Positions 9,019 through 18,446 are shown, counted from the stretch's first letter. The stretch: DNA of 64,000 nt from Pseudanabaena sp. FACHB-2040 (GCF_014696715.1 NZ_JACJQO010000022.1:62001-126000), one strand, 5' to 3'. The notes: generated by a model not told the origin, from the sequence alone. Made by a program: numbers and translations.

Positions 9019-10272
9019 TTAGGAATTAGGGGTTGAGCTTTGCTTTTGTTCAGAGAGCTTTCGGCGAACCTCTAGCAGGCGATTGTAAGCTTGCCAGTTG
9101 ATAGCTTTGAGCTTGAGTTTTTCCTTGAGGGCTTTAGCAGCCAAGGTATAGCCGCCATCGGCTCCGTCAATGAAGTGAACCTGACGGCCATTGCGCTCAA
9201 ATACTAGACAGGTCATCAGCGCTCGATTGGAGACATGCAGGCCGTAGATAAGATTGCCTGCTTGATATTGGGCATCGAGATACTGGGTTAGGCTTTCTCG
9301 CTGCTTGGGCGTGCCTGCGATAATCATGCGGAGCATGTCATCGAATTTTTTGTAGTCACTGGCAGCCTGAACGATGCTTTTATACTGGCCCCAATCCACA
9401 TCGCCGACTTTGAGCTTGAACTTCATCAGGATCACGCCCAGAGTGGTTTCGGCCTGAATTCGTAATAAGTAGAGCCATCGGTTCAGCCATTTTTTGGCGT
9501 GCGATCGCACCTTAGTCTCCGGTATGAGCCGCTTAGTTCGCAGAGAGAGCTTAAGGTTGTTCAGGGCAATGGGATGAAAGTCATCCTCTGTGCCATAGGC
9601 TTTGTAAATTTGCTGAATGACGTCTCGATAGATAGCAGTATTGCCTGCTGCATCGTGGGCCAGCGCCAGCACTATGAGCGAGATAGTTTCTCCATGCTGG
9701 CTTAAAATGTCTTGCCAGCGGCATTCTAGCCCTGCTAGATTGGGCTGCACCAGTTCTGCTGTCTTAAGCTGATACAGATGAGCCGTATCAGGAGACTTGA
9801 CCAGTTCTGTTGCAAAGTTGAGCCCGCCCCCTGTAAAAACGGCCTGTTCATAATTCTCTGAAATCCGCAGTTTGGTCAGTCTGACCTCGTAACCAGCCTG
9901 GTTAACAACCGCAATGGGGACAATTCCCACTCTTAGGTCTAGGCCAAACTCTGCCTGGGCCATTTGCCTCACTGCTAGCAGTTGTGGCTTGATCTTTTCT
10001 AGCAGCGACGGTGGCACTAAAAAAGAGGCTCCGTCTCCTCCAAATACGTAGGGGATTTCAAGGTGATCAACTGCGTTAAGAACAGTCGCGATAGAACAGG
10101 CCCCTAATAAGTTGACCTCTTTATAAAGGCCTGATTCGATTGCTTGGGTTGAGCCTATGATATCGGTAACAATAATGTACCAATCAGCAGGAGCCGCAAC
10201 AAAATTGTCAGCATCAATAGCGTTGAGAAAACTATCTATTGCGGGTAGTTTGGCATAGAAATCTTTCGACAT
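9019..10272 (-). CDS. DUF3095 protein with cyclase-like N-terminal fold
   Basis: About 417 residues from ATG 10272 (MSKDFYAKLPAIDSFLNAID). The frame extends to a GTG at 10311, but the internal ATG fits the family's usual N-terminus. The first 200 residues read like a nucleotide-cyclase-type fold: WYIIVTDIIGSTQAIESG, then PYVFGGDGASFLVPP, reminiscent of the metal-binding and GGD segments of class III cyclases and GGDEF proteins. This is the pattern of Pfam DUF3095. The C-terminal half is basic and ends with FIDGADGGYTLAAKALKEKL. No membrane segment is present. Whether it makes or binds a cyclic nucleotide is unknown. It is a single gene, ending close to the XRE gene's end. Confidence 0.8.
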   Translation of the reverse strand: MSKDFYAKLPAIDSFLNAIDADNFVAAPADWYIIVTDIIGSTQAIESGLYKEVNLLGACSIATVLNAVDHLEIPYVFGGDGASFLVPPSLLEKIKPQLLAVRQMAQAEFGLDLRVGIVPIAVVNQAGYEVRLTKLRISENYEQAVFTGGGLNFATELVKSPDTAHLYQLKTAELVQPNLAGLECRWQDILSQHGETISLIVLALAHDAAGNTAIYRDVIQQIYKAYGTEDDFHPIALNNLKLSLRTKRLIPETKVRSHAKKWLNRWLYLLRIQAETTLGVILMKFKLKVGDVDWGQYKSIVQAASDYKKFDDMLRMIIAGTPKQRESLTQYLDAQYQAGNLIYGLHVSNRALMTCLVFERNGRQVHFIDGADGGYTLAAKALKEKLKLKAINWQAYNRLLEVRRKLSEQKQSSTPNS

Positions 10273-10560
10273 AGCTAGGCCATGCTGTAGTGCGAATGTC
10301 GAACTGAACACCCCGAAGCCGCGCTCTAACCGTCTTTCAGGAAAGCCCTGCCTTGAACGGTGACAGTAACGGTATCTCTAACTCTCAAACTACAGTCTGA
10401 GGTTCACAGGCCATCGAAGCCTGGCAGAATTAACCTCTAAAAATTCCTTACGGTTAGGCATTCGAAGGACGCATAAAAATTCCGGAGAGATTTCAGTGCA
10501 TCCTTTTGAGCAGGGGAGAAGTTTGTTAAGATCCCGACTGCCCACCTCGTTTCTCCAGCT

Positions 10561-10911
10561 ATGGATTTATCCATAATTGTTCCCCTATTCATTGTAGTTA
10601 TTTTCATTGTTGTCGTTGTTGGGCTGCTGGTGGCTATCTTTAAAGCGATCGCACAGTGGCGTCACAACAACCTGCAGCCAATCTCTTCCGAAAGGGCTCA
10701 GGTCGTTGCTAAACGAACTCGAGTCAGCGGGCACAACTCATCCCACTACAACAGCCGAACCACCACCTTTTACTACTGCACCTTTGAAGATGAGCGAGGA
10801 ACGCGCCACGAATTTCAAGTTTCGGGGCCGGAATATGGGCTGCTAGTTGAGGGCGATTTAGGCAGGCTAAGCTACCAAGGCACTCGCTATAAAGGGTTTC
10901 AGCGACAGTAG
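10561..10911 (+). CDS. DUF2500-type membrane protein
   Basis: This 116-residue protein has one long N-terminal membrane segment (residues 4-28, IIVPLFIVVIFIVVVVGLLVA). A soluble domain of the DUF2500 type follows: ERAQVVAKRTRVSG, then TTTFYYCTFEDERGTRHEFQVSGPEYGLLVEGDLGRLSYQ-type beta strands ending with a tyrosine- and arginine-rich tail. Function in this family is unknown. The start at ATG 10561 directly follows the intergenic region. The gene converges on the oxidoreductase gene, with only 11 bases between their ends. Confidence 0.8.
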   Translation: MDLSIIVPLFIVVIFIVVVVGLLVAIFKAIAQWRHNNLQPISSERAQVVAKRTRVSGHNSSHYNSRTTTFYYCTFEDERGTRHEFQVSGPEYGLLVEGDLGRLSYQGTRYKGFQRQ

Positions 10912-10922
10912 CGTTAACTTGC

Positions 10923-12362
10923 TTACCGATAACTACTGCGCCGCCAGTTAAACCAGTTTTCTGCCCAATCGCGCCGCCAGCGCCCCTCTTGCCAGCGGCC
11001 TTGCTGCCACTGCTGAGCGGTTTGCACCAGCACCTCTGTAAGTGTGTGAGGGATAGCCGGAAAGGTGGCGATTTCGCTCACATTTCCCTGATGGGCCATC
11101 AGCAGTGCAAGACTCTGCACTAGATCGCTGGCCTGAGGGCCGACTAGGCTGGCTCCTAAAATTTCCCCGTTGCGCCGGACAATAAGCTTACAAAAGCCAG
11201 CGGTTTCTTCTAACAGGTGGGCTTTTAGACTAGCGCTGACTGGATTTATCAGCACTTCGGCATCGCTGTAGCGTTGACGGGCTTGGGCTTCGGTCAGGCC
11301 CACTCGGCCTAACTCAGGCGTTGTACCGAGGCTATAGGACAAACTGTGCAAATTGATCGAGCGTGTGGGCAAGTAGAGGGCGTTGTGCAGCGCAATTTGG
11401 GCCTCGTGGCGGGCAATGGCTCCGTGGCGAAGGCTGCCCAGCACTGATCCGGCAGCAAAGATACGGGGGTGACTGGTTCGCAGCCGCTCATCTACCCACA
11501 GACCGTAGCGATCTTGCCGCACCCCTACCCGGTCGAGGTTGAGCCCGGCGACGGCAGGCAGGGGCTGAGTTGCTATCAGCATCTGATCAGCAATCACAGG
11601 TTCGGCTCTGGCTAGCTGCACCAAGACTTTTTCCCCTTTCTCCTGCACGCCTTCCACTTGGGCATTGAGCCTTAGACCTATCCCTTCTGCCGTCAATACA
11701 GTTTCTAGAAATTGCGATACCTCCGGGTCTTCTGCAGGCAGCAGCCGGTCGCCCCGCGTGATGAGCGTGACCTGGGTACCGAGGGTAGCGAAGGTTTGGG
11801 CTAGTGCGATCGCAACCCCCGCCCGGCCCAAAATCACTAGTTTTTCTGGCTGGGTCGCCAGCGACAGCAGCGTTTCAAGGGTGAGATAGGGCACCTGATC
11901 TAGGCCAGAGATAGCAGGCAGGGCCGTCTGGCTGCCGCAGGCAAGCAGGTAAGCCCTGGCGATAAGAGTTCGCTGCTCGGTGGTGAAGGCTAATCGGGGT
12001 TTGGGGCTGAAGTAGCCCGCATCGGTGACGACATCTACTCCCTGCACCGCCAGAGCCTCTGGGGTGAGGTGAGGGTGGGCGATCGCACCGGCCATTTCGA
12101 TGGCCTGCTGGAGCAGGGGCCAACTCCAGTCGGGCTGAAGATCGGCTAGGGAATGACCCAGGCCCAAGCCCTGTAAAGGTTGACTGGCCTTGCTGCCCCA
12201 GTGGGTTAAAACCTGGCTCAGCAGATCTACCTGAAGCTGAGTCTGCAGGCGTTCGGCAGAGAGGACGAGGGCAACGCGGGCCCCTTCGCGGGTTGCGATC
12301 GCAGCTGCCTCTCTGGCCTCTAACGTTTCTCCAACAATTACCAGGTCGTAATCGACCGCCAT
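10923..12362 (-). CDS. Pyridine nucleotide-disulfide oxidoreductase family protein lacking the redox disulfide
   Basis: About 479 residues from ATG 12362, which follows GAGGGCGG closely. The fold is that of dihydrolipoamide dehydrogenase or mercuric reductase. An FAD-binding start (YDLVIVGETLEAREAAAIA) lacks the usual GxGxxG. An NAD-binding motif (VILGRAGVAIALAQTFATLG) and the second FAD motif (HPRIFAAGSVLG) follow, and the C-terminal dimerisation domain ends in FPAIPHTLTEVL, which keeps the His of the family active site. The CxxxxC pair expected about 40 residues from the N-terminus is absent, so it cannot be a lipoamide dehydrogenase or mercuric reductase. It could be a plain FAD-dependent NAD(P)H dehydrogenase. 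It is 50 bases downstream of the GT2 gene on the same strand. Confidence 0.8.
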   Translation of the reverse strand: MAVDYDLVIVGETLEAREAAAIATREGARVALVLSAERLQTQLQVDLLSQVLTHWGSKASQPLQGLGLGHSLADLQPDWSWPLLQQAIEMAGAIAHPHLTPEALAVQGVDVVTDAGYFSPKPRLAFTTEQRTLIARAYLLACGSQTALPAISGLDQVPYLTLETLLSLATQPEKLVILGRAGVAIALAQTFATLGTQVTLITRGDRLLPAEDPEVSQFLETVLTAEGIGLRLNAQVEGVQEKGEKVLVQLARAEPVIADQMLIATQPLPAVAGLNLDRVGVRQDRYGLWVDERLRTSHPRIFAAGSVLGSLRHGAIARHEAQIALHNALYLPTRSINLHSLSYSLGTTPELGRVGLTEAQARQRYSDAEVLINPVSASLKAHLLEETAGFCKLIVRRNGEILGASLVGPQASDLVQSLALLMAHQGNVSEIATFPAIPHTLTEVLVQTAQQWQQGRWQEGRWRRDWAENWFNWRRSSYR

Positions 12363-12412
12363 ACCGCCCTCTGCCAATACCCCCTGAGTGTATCGTTTCC
12401 CGCAGCTGACGC

Positions 12413-13318
12413 TTAACCCTGCAGCGGGTTTTCCATCGCCTTCTGGGGTAGATCAGGATTAGGAACGGCACTGAGTAGGGGCTGCGGAGAAACCCCATTT
12501 AGCCACTCTGGATGCTCCAGTTCGCGGGCCTTGAGCACAATCAGGTACTCATAAAATGCCTGTAGCGTACACCAGGCCAATCCAGCCCGCCCATCCATCC
12601 AGCCGCCCAGCACAAACACCATGTACAGCCAGCGCACCAAGGGGCGAAAGGGCATTCGCAAGGACAAATCTTTCAAGGCTCGCCGCCGCTCCACTTCAGA
12701 CTCGCCAAAGAACAACTCCCGCCAGGCCACAGTGCCCACCTGAAGCTGCTGAACTGTCTCGCGGGCCTCGTCTGTGGAGTAGCGATTGTGCTTTTCAATC
12801 CAGCGGCTTAGCCCTTTGCTGCAGGTGTAGTGGGGATAAGTGGCTTTGAGAAACCCAGTTGGGCCATCAACCACTTCGCGCTCGGTGTGGCCATAGTCGT
12901 CGAACCAGACTTTGCCCCGCTGCAAAAGCCGCAGCTGATAGCGGGGAAACTGGGTGCTGCGGCGAATCCAGGTGCCCATAAACATGACCCGCTCTGCCGC
13001 ATAGTAGGCCACGTTCTGCGAAGGCTGGATCGCCTCAAGGCACTCCTGAAATAAAGCCGCAGTCATGCGCTCATCGGCTTCGAGAATATAGGCCCACTCA
13101 TGCTGATAAGCTACGTTTTCTAGCATCCAGGTGCGCTGTTTGCCGTGGCTCTCAAAGGCGTGCTGCACCACGCGAACAGGGTACTGTGAAGCGATTTCCA
13201 CGGTGCGATCGCTGCTGCAAGAGTCTACGACAATCACATCGTCTGAAAGTAAAGCAGACTCAATGCAGGCAGCAATGTCAATCTCTTCGTTGTAGGTCAG
13301 GATAAAGATTGAAAACAT
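12413..13318 (-). CDS. Glycosyltransferase family 2 protein (WaaE/KdtX-like)
   Basis: The 301-residue protein has a GT-A domain at its N-terminus: SIFILTYNEEIDIAACIESA, VDSCSSDRTVEIA, and the metal/donor-binding region YILEADERM (residues 78-84). The middle has the WIRRSTQFPRYQLRLLQRGK segment typical of WaaE-like enzymes. A hydrophobic stretch near residues 225-245 may attach it to the membrane. Such enzymes transfer sugars during lipopolysaccharide or other surface glycan synthesis. The exact donor and acceptor are not predictable. It starts at ATG 13318 and probably forms an operon with the oxidoreductase that follows. Confidence 0.88.
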   Translation of the reverse strand: MFSIFILTYNEEIDIAACIESALLSDDVIVVDSCSSDRTVEIASQYPVRVVQHAFESHGKQRTWMLENVAYQHEWAYILEADERMTAALFQECLEAIQPSQNVAYYAAERVMFMGTWIRRSTQFPRYQLRLLQRGKVWFDDYGHTEREVVDGPTGFLKATYPHYTCSKGLSRWIEKHNRYSTDEARETVQQLQVGTVAWRELFFGESEVERRRALKDLSLRMPFRPLVRWLYMVFVLGGWMDGRAGLAWCTLQAFYEYLIVLKARELEHPEWLNGVSPQPLLSAVPNPDLPQKAMENPLQG

Positions 13319-13481
13319 GGGCAGTGCGGGCTAAGTGTCTAGAACGGACACAGGTAGAGGCTATCTTATTCAACCCAAAAGGGTACTCCCGTGTGAACCC
13401 ACTAGCCTATTTCAGGTTAAACCTTAGCCAGGAGTGTTACCGAGTAAAGGGACTATGAAATCACAGAAGCTAGCTCAGAGC

Positions 13482-13910
13482 CTACTTCTGAGCCAAGTGA
13501 GCCTGAATGGCCTCAACGTATTGGGGATATTGGGCTAAGGCGAACTTAATCGCCTGGTAGACCAGCACGAGATTAAGGTCATCGTACTCATGCACCAGAC
13601 GATTTCGCAGGCCCGCTGAAGGAGCCAGCCGCTGCGCCAGTTCAGCCGGGAGAATGCCCAGCCGACCGACCTGAATAAAGCTGTTGAAGTAGGTATCGGA
13701 GGGGGGCTGGCTGTTGCTGACCAGCAGATGATTATTGATATCAATTGCTGCCTCAATAATCAGGTGAAGCAGCCTCTCTACAATTAGCTGCTGCTCAACA
13801 TTCTCTAGAAATTCCTGTTCGCTAGCACGGCTATGGCGCTGCAACAGTCCCAGGTTACGCAGCATCACCTGAAGCTTCCGAAGAATGATTTCTCGGTCTA
13901 GGTGAGTCAT
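13482..13910 (-). CDS. HepT-like HEPN domain toxin (DUF86)
   Basis: This 142-residue protein is a HEPN-domain protein of the HepT/DUF86 family. It carries the RxxxxHxY motif at R102, H107 and Y109 (RNRLVHEY). In studied systems this motif is an RNase-type active site that the cognate MntA nucleotidyltransferase silences by AMP transfer to the tyrosine. The gene directly follows the nucleotidyltransferase and overlaps it by four bases (ATGA at 13907-13910), the standard antitoxin-toxin coupling. The pair sits immediately downstream of gyrA on the same strand. Toxicity is inferred from family and context. Confidence 0.88.
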   Translation of the reverse strand: MTHLDREIILRKLQVMLRNLGLLQRHSRASEQEFLENVEQQLIVERLLHLIIEAAIDINNHLLVSNSQPPSDTYFNSFIQVGRLGILPAELAQRLAPSAGLRNRLVHEYDDLNLVLVYQAIKFALAQYPQYVEAIQAHLAQK

Positions 13911-14317
13911 TGCTTGAGCTGCTTCAGCATTCGGGCTATATACTGCTCTTGGGCCTGCCGCAGTTTGGCGGTGTCGGCATAGACCTTAGCAGCTTTGACC
14001 TGAAAACAGTGAAACAGTCCCGGAATCTCTTCGTATAGGGGCATGCCTTCGGTCGCCATCGCAAATCCTAGCAGCGGCGAGCAACGATCTAGATTCACCA
14101 AATCGATTTGCTCAGACTGTATGCCCAGCACTTCAGCCAGCGGCACGGCTAAAGCCAAAAGGCTCCAGCCATCTAGATCGGGATCGCTCAAGCCCACGCC
14201 CAGGTCCCAGTCGCTGCCCTCGGTGGCGGTACCTTTGGCGCGAGAGCCAAAGAGCACCAGCAGGCGCACCTGGGGCAGCCGACTAGACAAATCGACCAAG
14301 GGCAGAGAGGAGGTCAC
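13907..14317 (-). CDS. MntA-like nucleotidyltransferase antitoxin
   Basis: The frame is open back into gyrA, but the sensible start is the GTG at 14317, only ten bases after the gyrA stop. It gives about 136 residues, the usual length. The minimal nucleotidyltransferase signature GSx10DxD is exact: LFGSRAKGTATEGSDWDLGV, residues 22-41 in this numbering, with Asp36 and Asp38 as metal ligands. In the MntA/HepT module this enzyme adds AMP to the HEPN toxin. The gene overlaps the HepT gene by four bases. Because it follows gyrA so closely, read-through transcription from gyrA is likely. Confidence 0.85.
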   Translation of the reverse strand: MTSSLPLVDLSSRLPQVRLLVLFGSRAKGTATEGSDWDLGVGLSDPDLDGWSLLALAVPLAEVLGIQSEQIDLVNLDRCSPLLGFAMATEGMPLYEEIPGLFHCFQVKAAKVYADTAKLRQAQEQYIARMLKQLKQ

Positions 14318-14327
14318 GCAGGCCAGC

Positions 14328-16970
14328 CTACTCTTCTTCGGAACTGGTGACTTCGGCAATGAGTTCGGTGGTCGCTTCAGAGAGGGCTTCTTCGCTGATG
14401 CCGACCGATCCCTCAACGTCAATCGTGAGATCTTCCGTTTCGCCCTCCTGCAGAGATTGGGGTACGAGCGCCACAGCTGCGATCGCATCTTCCCCATCTA
14501 ACTTCTGCAGACGTACGCCGGTAGCCTGCCGCGACTGCACCGAGATATCGTTCACCCGCTGGCGAATAATAATGCCGCGATTGGTTACAATCATCAGCTC
14601 GTCGCCGTCGTGGGTAACCAGCAGCGCCACCAGAGCATCATCCCGCTTGCGGAACTTGATTGCCTGCAGACCCATCCCAGCCCGATTTTGCAGCCGGAAT
14701 TTAGAAACCGGCACCCGCTTACCCAAACCGGCAGCAGTGATTACCAGCACCCAGGGGCCTTCGCCATTGGTAGGCTCAGAATCTTCCGACTCATCCTCGC
14801 TTTCAGCAGCAGCCTGCACCGCCTCCACTACCTGGCTGGGCAAAATGTCCATGCTGATCAGGTCGTCTCCTTTGCGCAGGTTCATCGCCTTTACCCCACG
14901 GGTAGGGCGGCCTAGGGGGCGCAGCTGATCGTTGTCAGCCTTGAAGTGGATGGTCATGCCGCCGTGGGAGCCGATCAGAATGCTGTCGGTTGTGCGGGCC
15001 AGCCGCACCCAGCGCAGGCAGTCTCCATCCTCCAAAGAAATGGCGATTAGACCATTGGCCCGAATGTTGCTAAAGGCAGATAGAGCCGTTTTCTTGACAT
15101 AGCCGCCCTTGGTTAGCATTACCAGGTACTCGTCATCGGTGAACTCCCGCACCCCTAGCACTGAGGTGATGCCTTCCTCAATGGGGATTGGCAGCATCTG
15201 CACAATCGGGGCTCCTCGCGCCACGCGCGACCCTTCCGGGATCTGATAGGCCCGCAAAGAGTAGGCCACACCGCGATCGCTAAAGAACAGCACATGGTCG
15301 TGGGTGTAGCAGGTGATGAAGTGCAGCACGCCGTCGTCTTCCTTCATCTTGGTGCCCGCCTTGCCTCGGGTAGCGCGGCTCTGGGCCTCGAAGGTGGCAA
15401 CCGGCATGCGCTTGATGTAGCCTTGCTCAGTAACCAGGATGACCACCTGCTCGTTGGCAATCAGCGAGATGTCGGTAAGTTCGCCGTCGTCGAGCTCAAT
15501 GATGGTACGGCGCTGATCGGCGTGCTTCTCGCGAATCTGCACCAGCTCGGCCACAATGATCTCGAGAATGCGCTCTCGGCGGGCGAGAATGTCGTTTAGA
15601 TCGGCGATCTTAGCCTGCAGATCGTTGTGCTCCTGATCGATCTTCTCAGCCTCTAGAGCTGTGAGGCGGCGCAGCTGCATTTGCAAAATGGCATCGGCCT
15701 GGGTCTCAGAAAGACCGTAGGTATCCATCAGCTCCTGCTTGGCAGTGGGCGTGTCGGCAGCCCTACGAATTAGAGCAATGACCGCATCTAGGTTGAGCAG
15801 GGCAATCAGATAGCCCTGCAGAATATGGTCGCGCTCTTCAGCCTTGCGCAACTCGTACTGGGTTCGACGGGTGATCGTCTCTACCCGGAAATCGACGAAG
15901 ACCTCCAGCATTTGCTTAATGCCGAGGGTCTGGGGCTCGCCGTTAACCAAGGCCAGCATGTTAACCCCAAAGTTGTTTTGCAGTGGGGTCTGCTTGTAGA
16001 GGTTGTTGAGCACCACGCGGGGGTAGGCATCGCGCTTGAGCTCAATGACGATACGCATACCGTCGCGATCGCTCTCGTCACGGATATCGGAAATGCCCTC
16101 TAAGCGCCGCTCGTTCACCATCTCGGCAATGCGCTCGATCATAGCCGCCTTGTTGGTCTGGTAAGGCAGCTCGGTGATGATGATCGCCTCGCGGTCAGGT
16201 CGGCCCCGCTGCTCAAGCGTTTCAATGGAGGCGACGCCGCGCATGGTAACAGAACCACGCCCAGTAAAATAGGCTTCGCGAATGCCGCTGCGGCCCAAGA
16301 TTTGCCCGCCCGTAGGAAAATCAGGGCCAGGGATAATCTCTATCAGCTCACTAATAGAGATGTCGGGGTTACTGATCAGGGCAATGGTGCCGTCAATCAG
16401 CTCACCTAGGTTGTGGGGTGGGATATTGGTGGCCATGCCCACAGCAATGCCGGAGGAGCCGTTGAGCAAAAGCTGGGGAATGCGTGACGGCAGTACCGTT
16501 GGCTCTTGCTGGGAACCATCGAAGTTGTCAACAAAATCGACGGTCTCAGACTCAATATCTTGGAGCAGGGCGTCGCTGGAGAGCGATCGCAACCGACACT
16601 CCGTATAACGCATTGCGGCAGGTGGGTCGTTGTCGATGGAGCCAAAGTTGCCGTGACCATTGATCAGCGGCGTTCTCATAGAGAAGTCCTGGGCCATCCG
16701 CACCAGGGCATCGTACACTGCGCTATCGCCGTGGGGGTGAAACTTACCCAGCACTTCCCCAACCACACGGGCACATTTACGGAAGGGCCGATCAGCCGAC
16801 AACCCCAGTTCGTGCATGGCATAGAGGATGCGGCGGTGCACCGGCTTGAGGCCGTCCCTGGCATCTGGCAGCGCCCGACCTACAATTACGCTCATAGCGT
16901 ATTCCAGGTAGGAGCGGGACATCTCGTTACGCAGATCCGTAGGGATAATGCGCTCTTCGGGGGTAGCCAT
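14328..16970 (-). CDS. gyrA: DNA gyrase subunit A
   Basis: This 880-residue protein is the breakage-reunion subunit of a type IIA topoisomerase. The catalytic tyrosine is Y122 (AAMRYTE), with the quinolone-resistance region around H80-G81-D82-S83. The winged-helix domain, a coiled-coil segment (about 420-480) and six C-terminal beta-propeller repeats follow, for example IALTE-type blades and the TRGKAGTKM segment. In the canonical GyrA box position the sequence is [11 protein letters not shown] rather than QRRGGKG. I regard this as normal for cyanobacterial GyrA, but it means a ParC-like role cannot be fully excluded without a tree. An acidic tail ends the protein. The mntA-hepT pair follows at a ten-base gap. 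Confidence 0.93.
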   Translation of the reverse strand: MATPEERIIPTDLRNEMSRSYLEYAMSVIVGRALPDARDGLKPVHRRILYAMHELGLSADRPFRKCARVVGEVLGKFHPHGDSAVYDALVRMAQDFSMRTPLINGHGNFGSIDNDPPAAMRYTECRLRSLSSDALLQDIESETVDFVDNFDGSQQEPTVLPSRIPQLLLNGSSGIAVGMATNIPPHNLGELIDGTIALISNPDISISELIEIIPGPDFPTGGQILGRSGIREAYFTGRGSVTMRGVASIETLEQRGRPDREAIIITELPYQTNKAAMIERIAEMVNERRLEGISDIRDESDRDGMRIVIELKRDAYPRVVLNNLYKQTPLQNNFGVNMLALVNGEPQTLGIKQMLEVFVDFRVETITRRTQYELRKAEERDHILQGYLIALLNLDAVIALIRRAADTPTAKQELMDTYGLSETQADAILQMQLRRLTALEAEKIDQEHNDLQAKIADLNDILARRERILEIIVAELVQIREKHADQRRTIIELDDGELTDISLIANEQVVILVTEQGYIKRMPVATFEAQSRATRGKAGTKMKEDDGVLHFITCYTHDHVLFFSDRGVAYSLRAYQIPEGSRVARGAPIVQMLPIPIEEGITSVLGVREFTDDEYLVMLTKGGYVKKTALSAFSNIRANGLIAISLEDGDCLRWVRLARTTDSILIGSHGGMTIHFKADNDQLRPLGRPTRGVKAMNLRKGDDLISMDILPSQVVEAVQAAAESEDESEDSEPTNGEGPWVLVITAAGLGKRVPVSKFRLQNRAGMGLQAIKFRKRDDALVALLVTHDGDELMIVTNRGIIIRQRVNDISVQSRQATGVRLQKLDGEDAIAAVALVPQSLQEGETEDLTIDVEGSVGISEEALSEATTELIAEVTSSEEE

Positions 16971-17573
16971 ACGCGAAAAAACTCCGAAATTGAGAATAAC
17001 AAAGCGCTAAATCAACATCTGCACTGAAATTGCGTCAGAAAATGTCGATTAGCGCCAAATTGTTTGCAAATTCTCCAGTCATACGTATAATATTCTACCA
17101 CATTTTCCCTGGTTGGGCGGGGCTGAGCTGGGCGTAGTGGACACTGATCTAGCAAGGCTTATCCGCTCAAAGTCAGACTCAGCAAAACCAGATCTTGGGC
17201 TCGCCCCAGATCGAGCTTGAAGAAGGTTTGCTAGCAGTGGTTTTGGGTTAGCCCAGGCCATTTATTAGTTAAAGCTCGACTTGGCTTTGAATGGCTATGT
17301 TCAAGAACGATTCAAGCGAAGAAATACATCAAGGCGCACAAACTCAAAACACAGGGATAAAACCGAACGAACTCTGCCCTTTTAATATCAAAAAACCACT
17401 GCGACAAAAGTGTTTAATAGACCTTTTGTTGCTAATAATTGTGAAGTAAAGATTTAAATTTATTGAGGAAAATAACACCGCTTTGCAAAGCCTTGATTTA
17501 AGCTTATAGCAGCCCAAAAGATGGGCATCCAAGAGTCTCGTTTAACAAAAAAGTTCTCTCAAACCCTAAAAAA
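16971..17573. other. Intergenic region upstream of gyrA
   Basis: About 600 bases contain the presumed gyrA promoter (AT-rich around 17040-17100, with TATAATATT near 17085-17095). A short, unsupported open frame (plus 17291-17449, 52 codons) has no ribosome-binding site. The 60-62 codon frames on the minus strand are not convincing. No RNA gene or clear terminator is seen. Confidence 0.55.
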
Positions 17574-17789
17574 ATGACTTCTTCAAACAACAATCTTTAT
17601 AACCTGAAGGTTCTTCCCGGAACCCGAGACCATCATGGCTTCTTTATTCAAGAAACAACCTATAAAATGGCAGGCATGACTGCTTCAGGCTGGGCTCATA
17701 TCTGTTTAGATAGTGCTGCCTGCTACTACGTCAGCCCAGATAGCTTCCTAGAGGTATCTGTGGGAGGAGAAGATTTTATTGGAGAATAA
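17574..17789 (+). CDS. Hypothetical small protein (71 residues)
   Basis: The protein MTSSNNNLYNLKVLPGTRDH and onward is soluble and has two cysteines near its middle (LDSAACYY). It ends with an acidic segment (SVGGEDFIGE). No family is recognised. It begins at ATG 17574 after an A-rich stretch, with no clear ribosome-binding site. A perfect 11-bp hairpin (17807-17831) separates it from a second small gene in the same direction. Both lie between gyrA (divergent) and a strong terminator at 18147-18183, so they may form one short transcription unit. Confidence 0.5.
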   Translation: MTSSNNNLYNLKVLPGTRDHHGFFIQETTYKMAGMTASGWAHICLDSAACYYVSPDSFLEVSVGGEDFIGE

Positions 17790-17806
17790 CGCTTGCTCAA
17801 GGCCGG

Positions 17807-17831
17807 AGGGTTAAGGGAATCCCTTAACCCT
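17807..17831 (+). terminator. Perfect 11-bp hairpin between two small genes
   Basis: Arms AGGGTTAAGGG (17807-17817) and CCCTTAACCCT (17821-17831) flank loop AAT. No T-run follows, so it may be an attenuator, processing site or mRNA-stabilising element rather than a full terminator. Confidence 0.55.
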
Positions 17832-17856
17832 GAAACTTTGACAGCTTGGAGTTTTT

Positions 17857-18087
17857 ATGGAGATAGGACTCCTAAAAGTTATGACCAATCAAAATGCCAG
17901 CTACTCAGTTTATCTATCGAACTTCGCGGTCGAACTTCGCCGTGAGAAAAGCGATTTCAGCGGAGCACAACTGGTTTGTAGTCAAAATAGTTATGCCAAG
18001 GTTCTTCAATTTGCTGAAGCTCTAGCTCACAGCAAAGAAATGCCCTTACAAAATTACACCCAATTTGAACGCCGGTATGAGTACTGA
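17857..18087 (+). CDS. Hypothetical small protein (76 residues)
   Basis: The ATG at 17857 is preceded by GGAG at a five-base distance, which supports this start over the in-frame ATG at 17881. The protein is soluble and basic in its central part (VELRREKSDFSGAQLV), ending with NYTQFERRYEY. No known domain is seen. It follows the other small gene in the same direction after a hairpin and is closed by a strong terminator. The two proteins are not obviously related to each other. Confidence 0.5.
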   Translation: MEIGLLKVMTNQNASYSVYLSNFAVELRREKSDFSGAQLVCSQNSYAKVLQFAEALAHSKEMPLQNYTQFERRYEY

Positions 18088-18146
18088 AAGGGTGAACTAA
18101 TGCAGGCTCTTTTGAGCAGGCTAAAAATATTGATAGTTACTTTGGC

Positions 18147-18183
18147 AAGCTCCTCTATTCATTGCGCATGAATAGAGGAGCTT
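18147..18183 (+). terminator. Strong hairpin terminator after the two small genes
   Basis: A 16-bp perfect stem, AAGCTCCTCTATTCAT (18147-18162) with its complement (18168-18183) around a five-base loop, is followed by a CATTTTG T-rich stretch. Confidence 0.85.
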
Positions 18184-18446
18184 CATTTTGTGAATCCAGC
18201 TATTTAGGGCTAAAAAAAGAGCTAATCACCTGTCCAGAAGAAAGATTTTAGCGTATGTTATGAATACTGCCCTATGGGCTCGTGAGCAGCCCAAAATAGG
18301 CACTAGCATGAGAACGGCAACTCAACTCTCTCAAAAGCCGAAGTCATGTTTATTTGTGGCTGCCTGCTTAGCCTCCATTAGGCAATTAAGTGCCTGCTGT
18401 TCTGACTGATTGTTAATGTCTAGTATTGCCTGTGCATCCTCACTTC
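18184..18446. other. Intergenic region upstream of the deacetylase gene
   Basis: About 260 bases, AT-rich near 18210-18260. No gene, repeat or RNA is recognised. A promoter for the following gene is expected here but is not clear. Confidence 0.5.

Noticed and set aside
10273-10311. GTG start of the DUF3095 gene 13 codons upstream
   Set aside because: The family usually starts at the MSKDFY position, though the longer start cannot be fully excluded.
14318-14497. Longer N-terminus of the nucleotidyltransferase running into gyrA
   Set aside because: The upstream 60 codons are the gyrA C-terminus in another frame. The GTG at 14317 gives the normal length.
17079-17532. Two minus-strand frames of 60-62 codons and a plus-strand frame of 52 codons (17291-17449) in the gyrA upstream region
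   Set aside because: None has a ribosome-binding site or a recognisable protein pattern, and they overlap each other on opposite strands.
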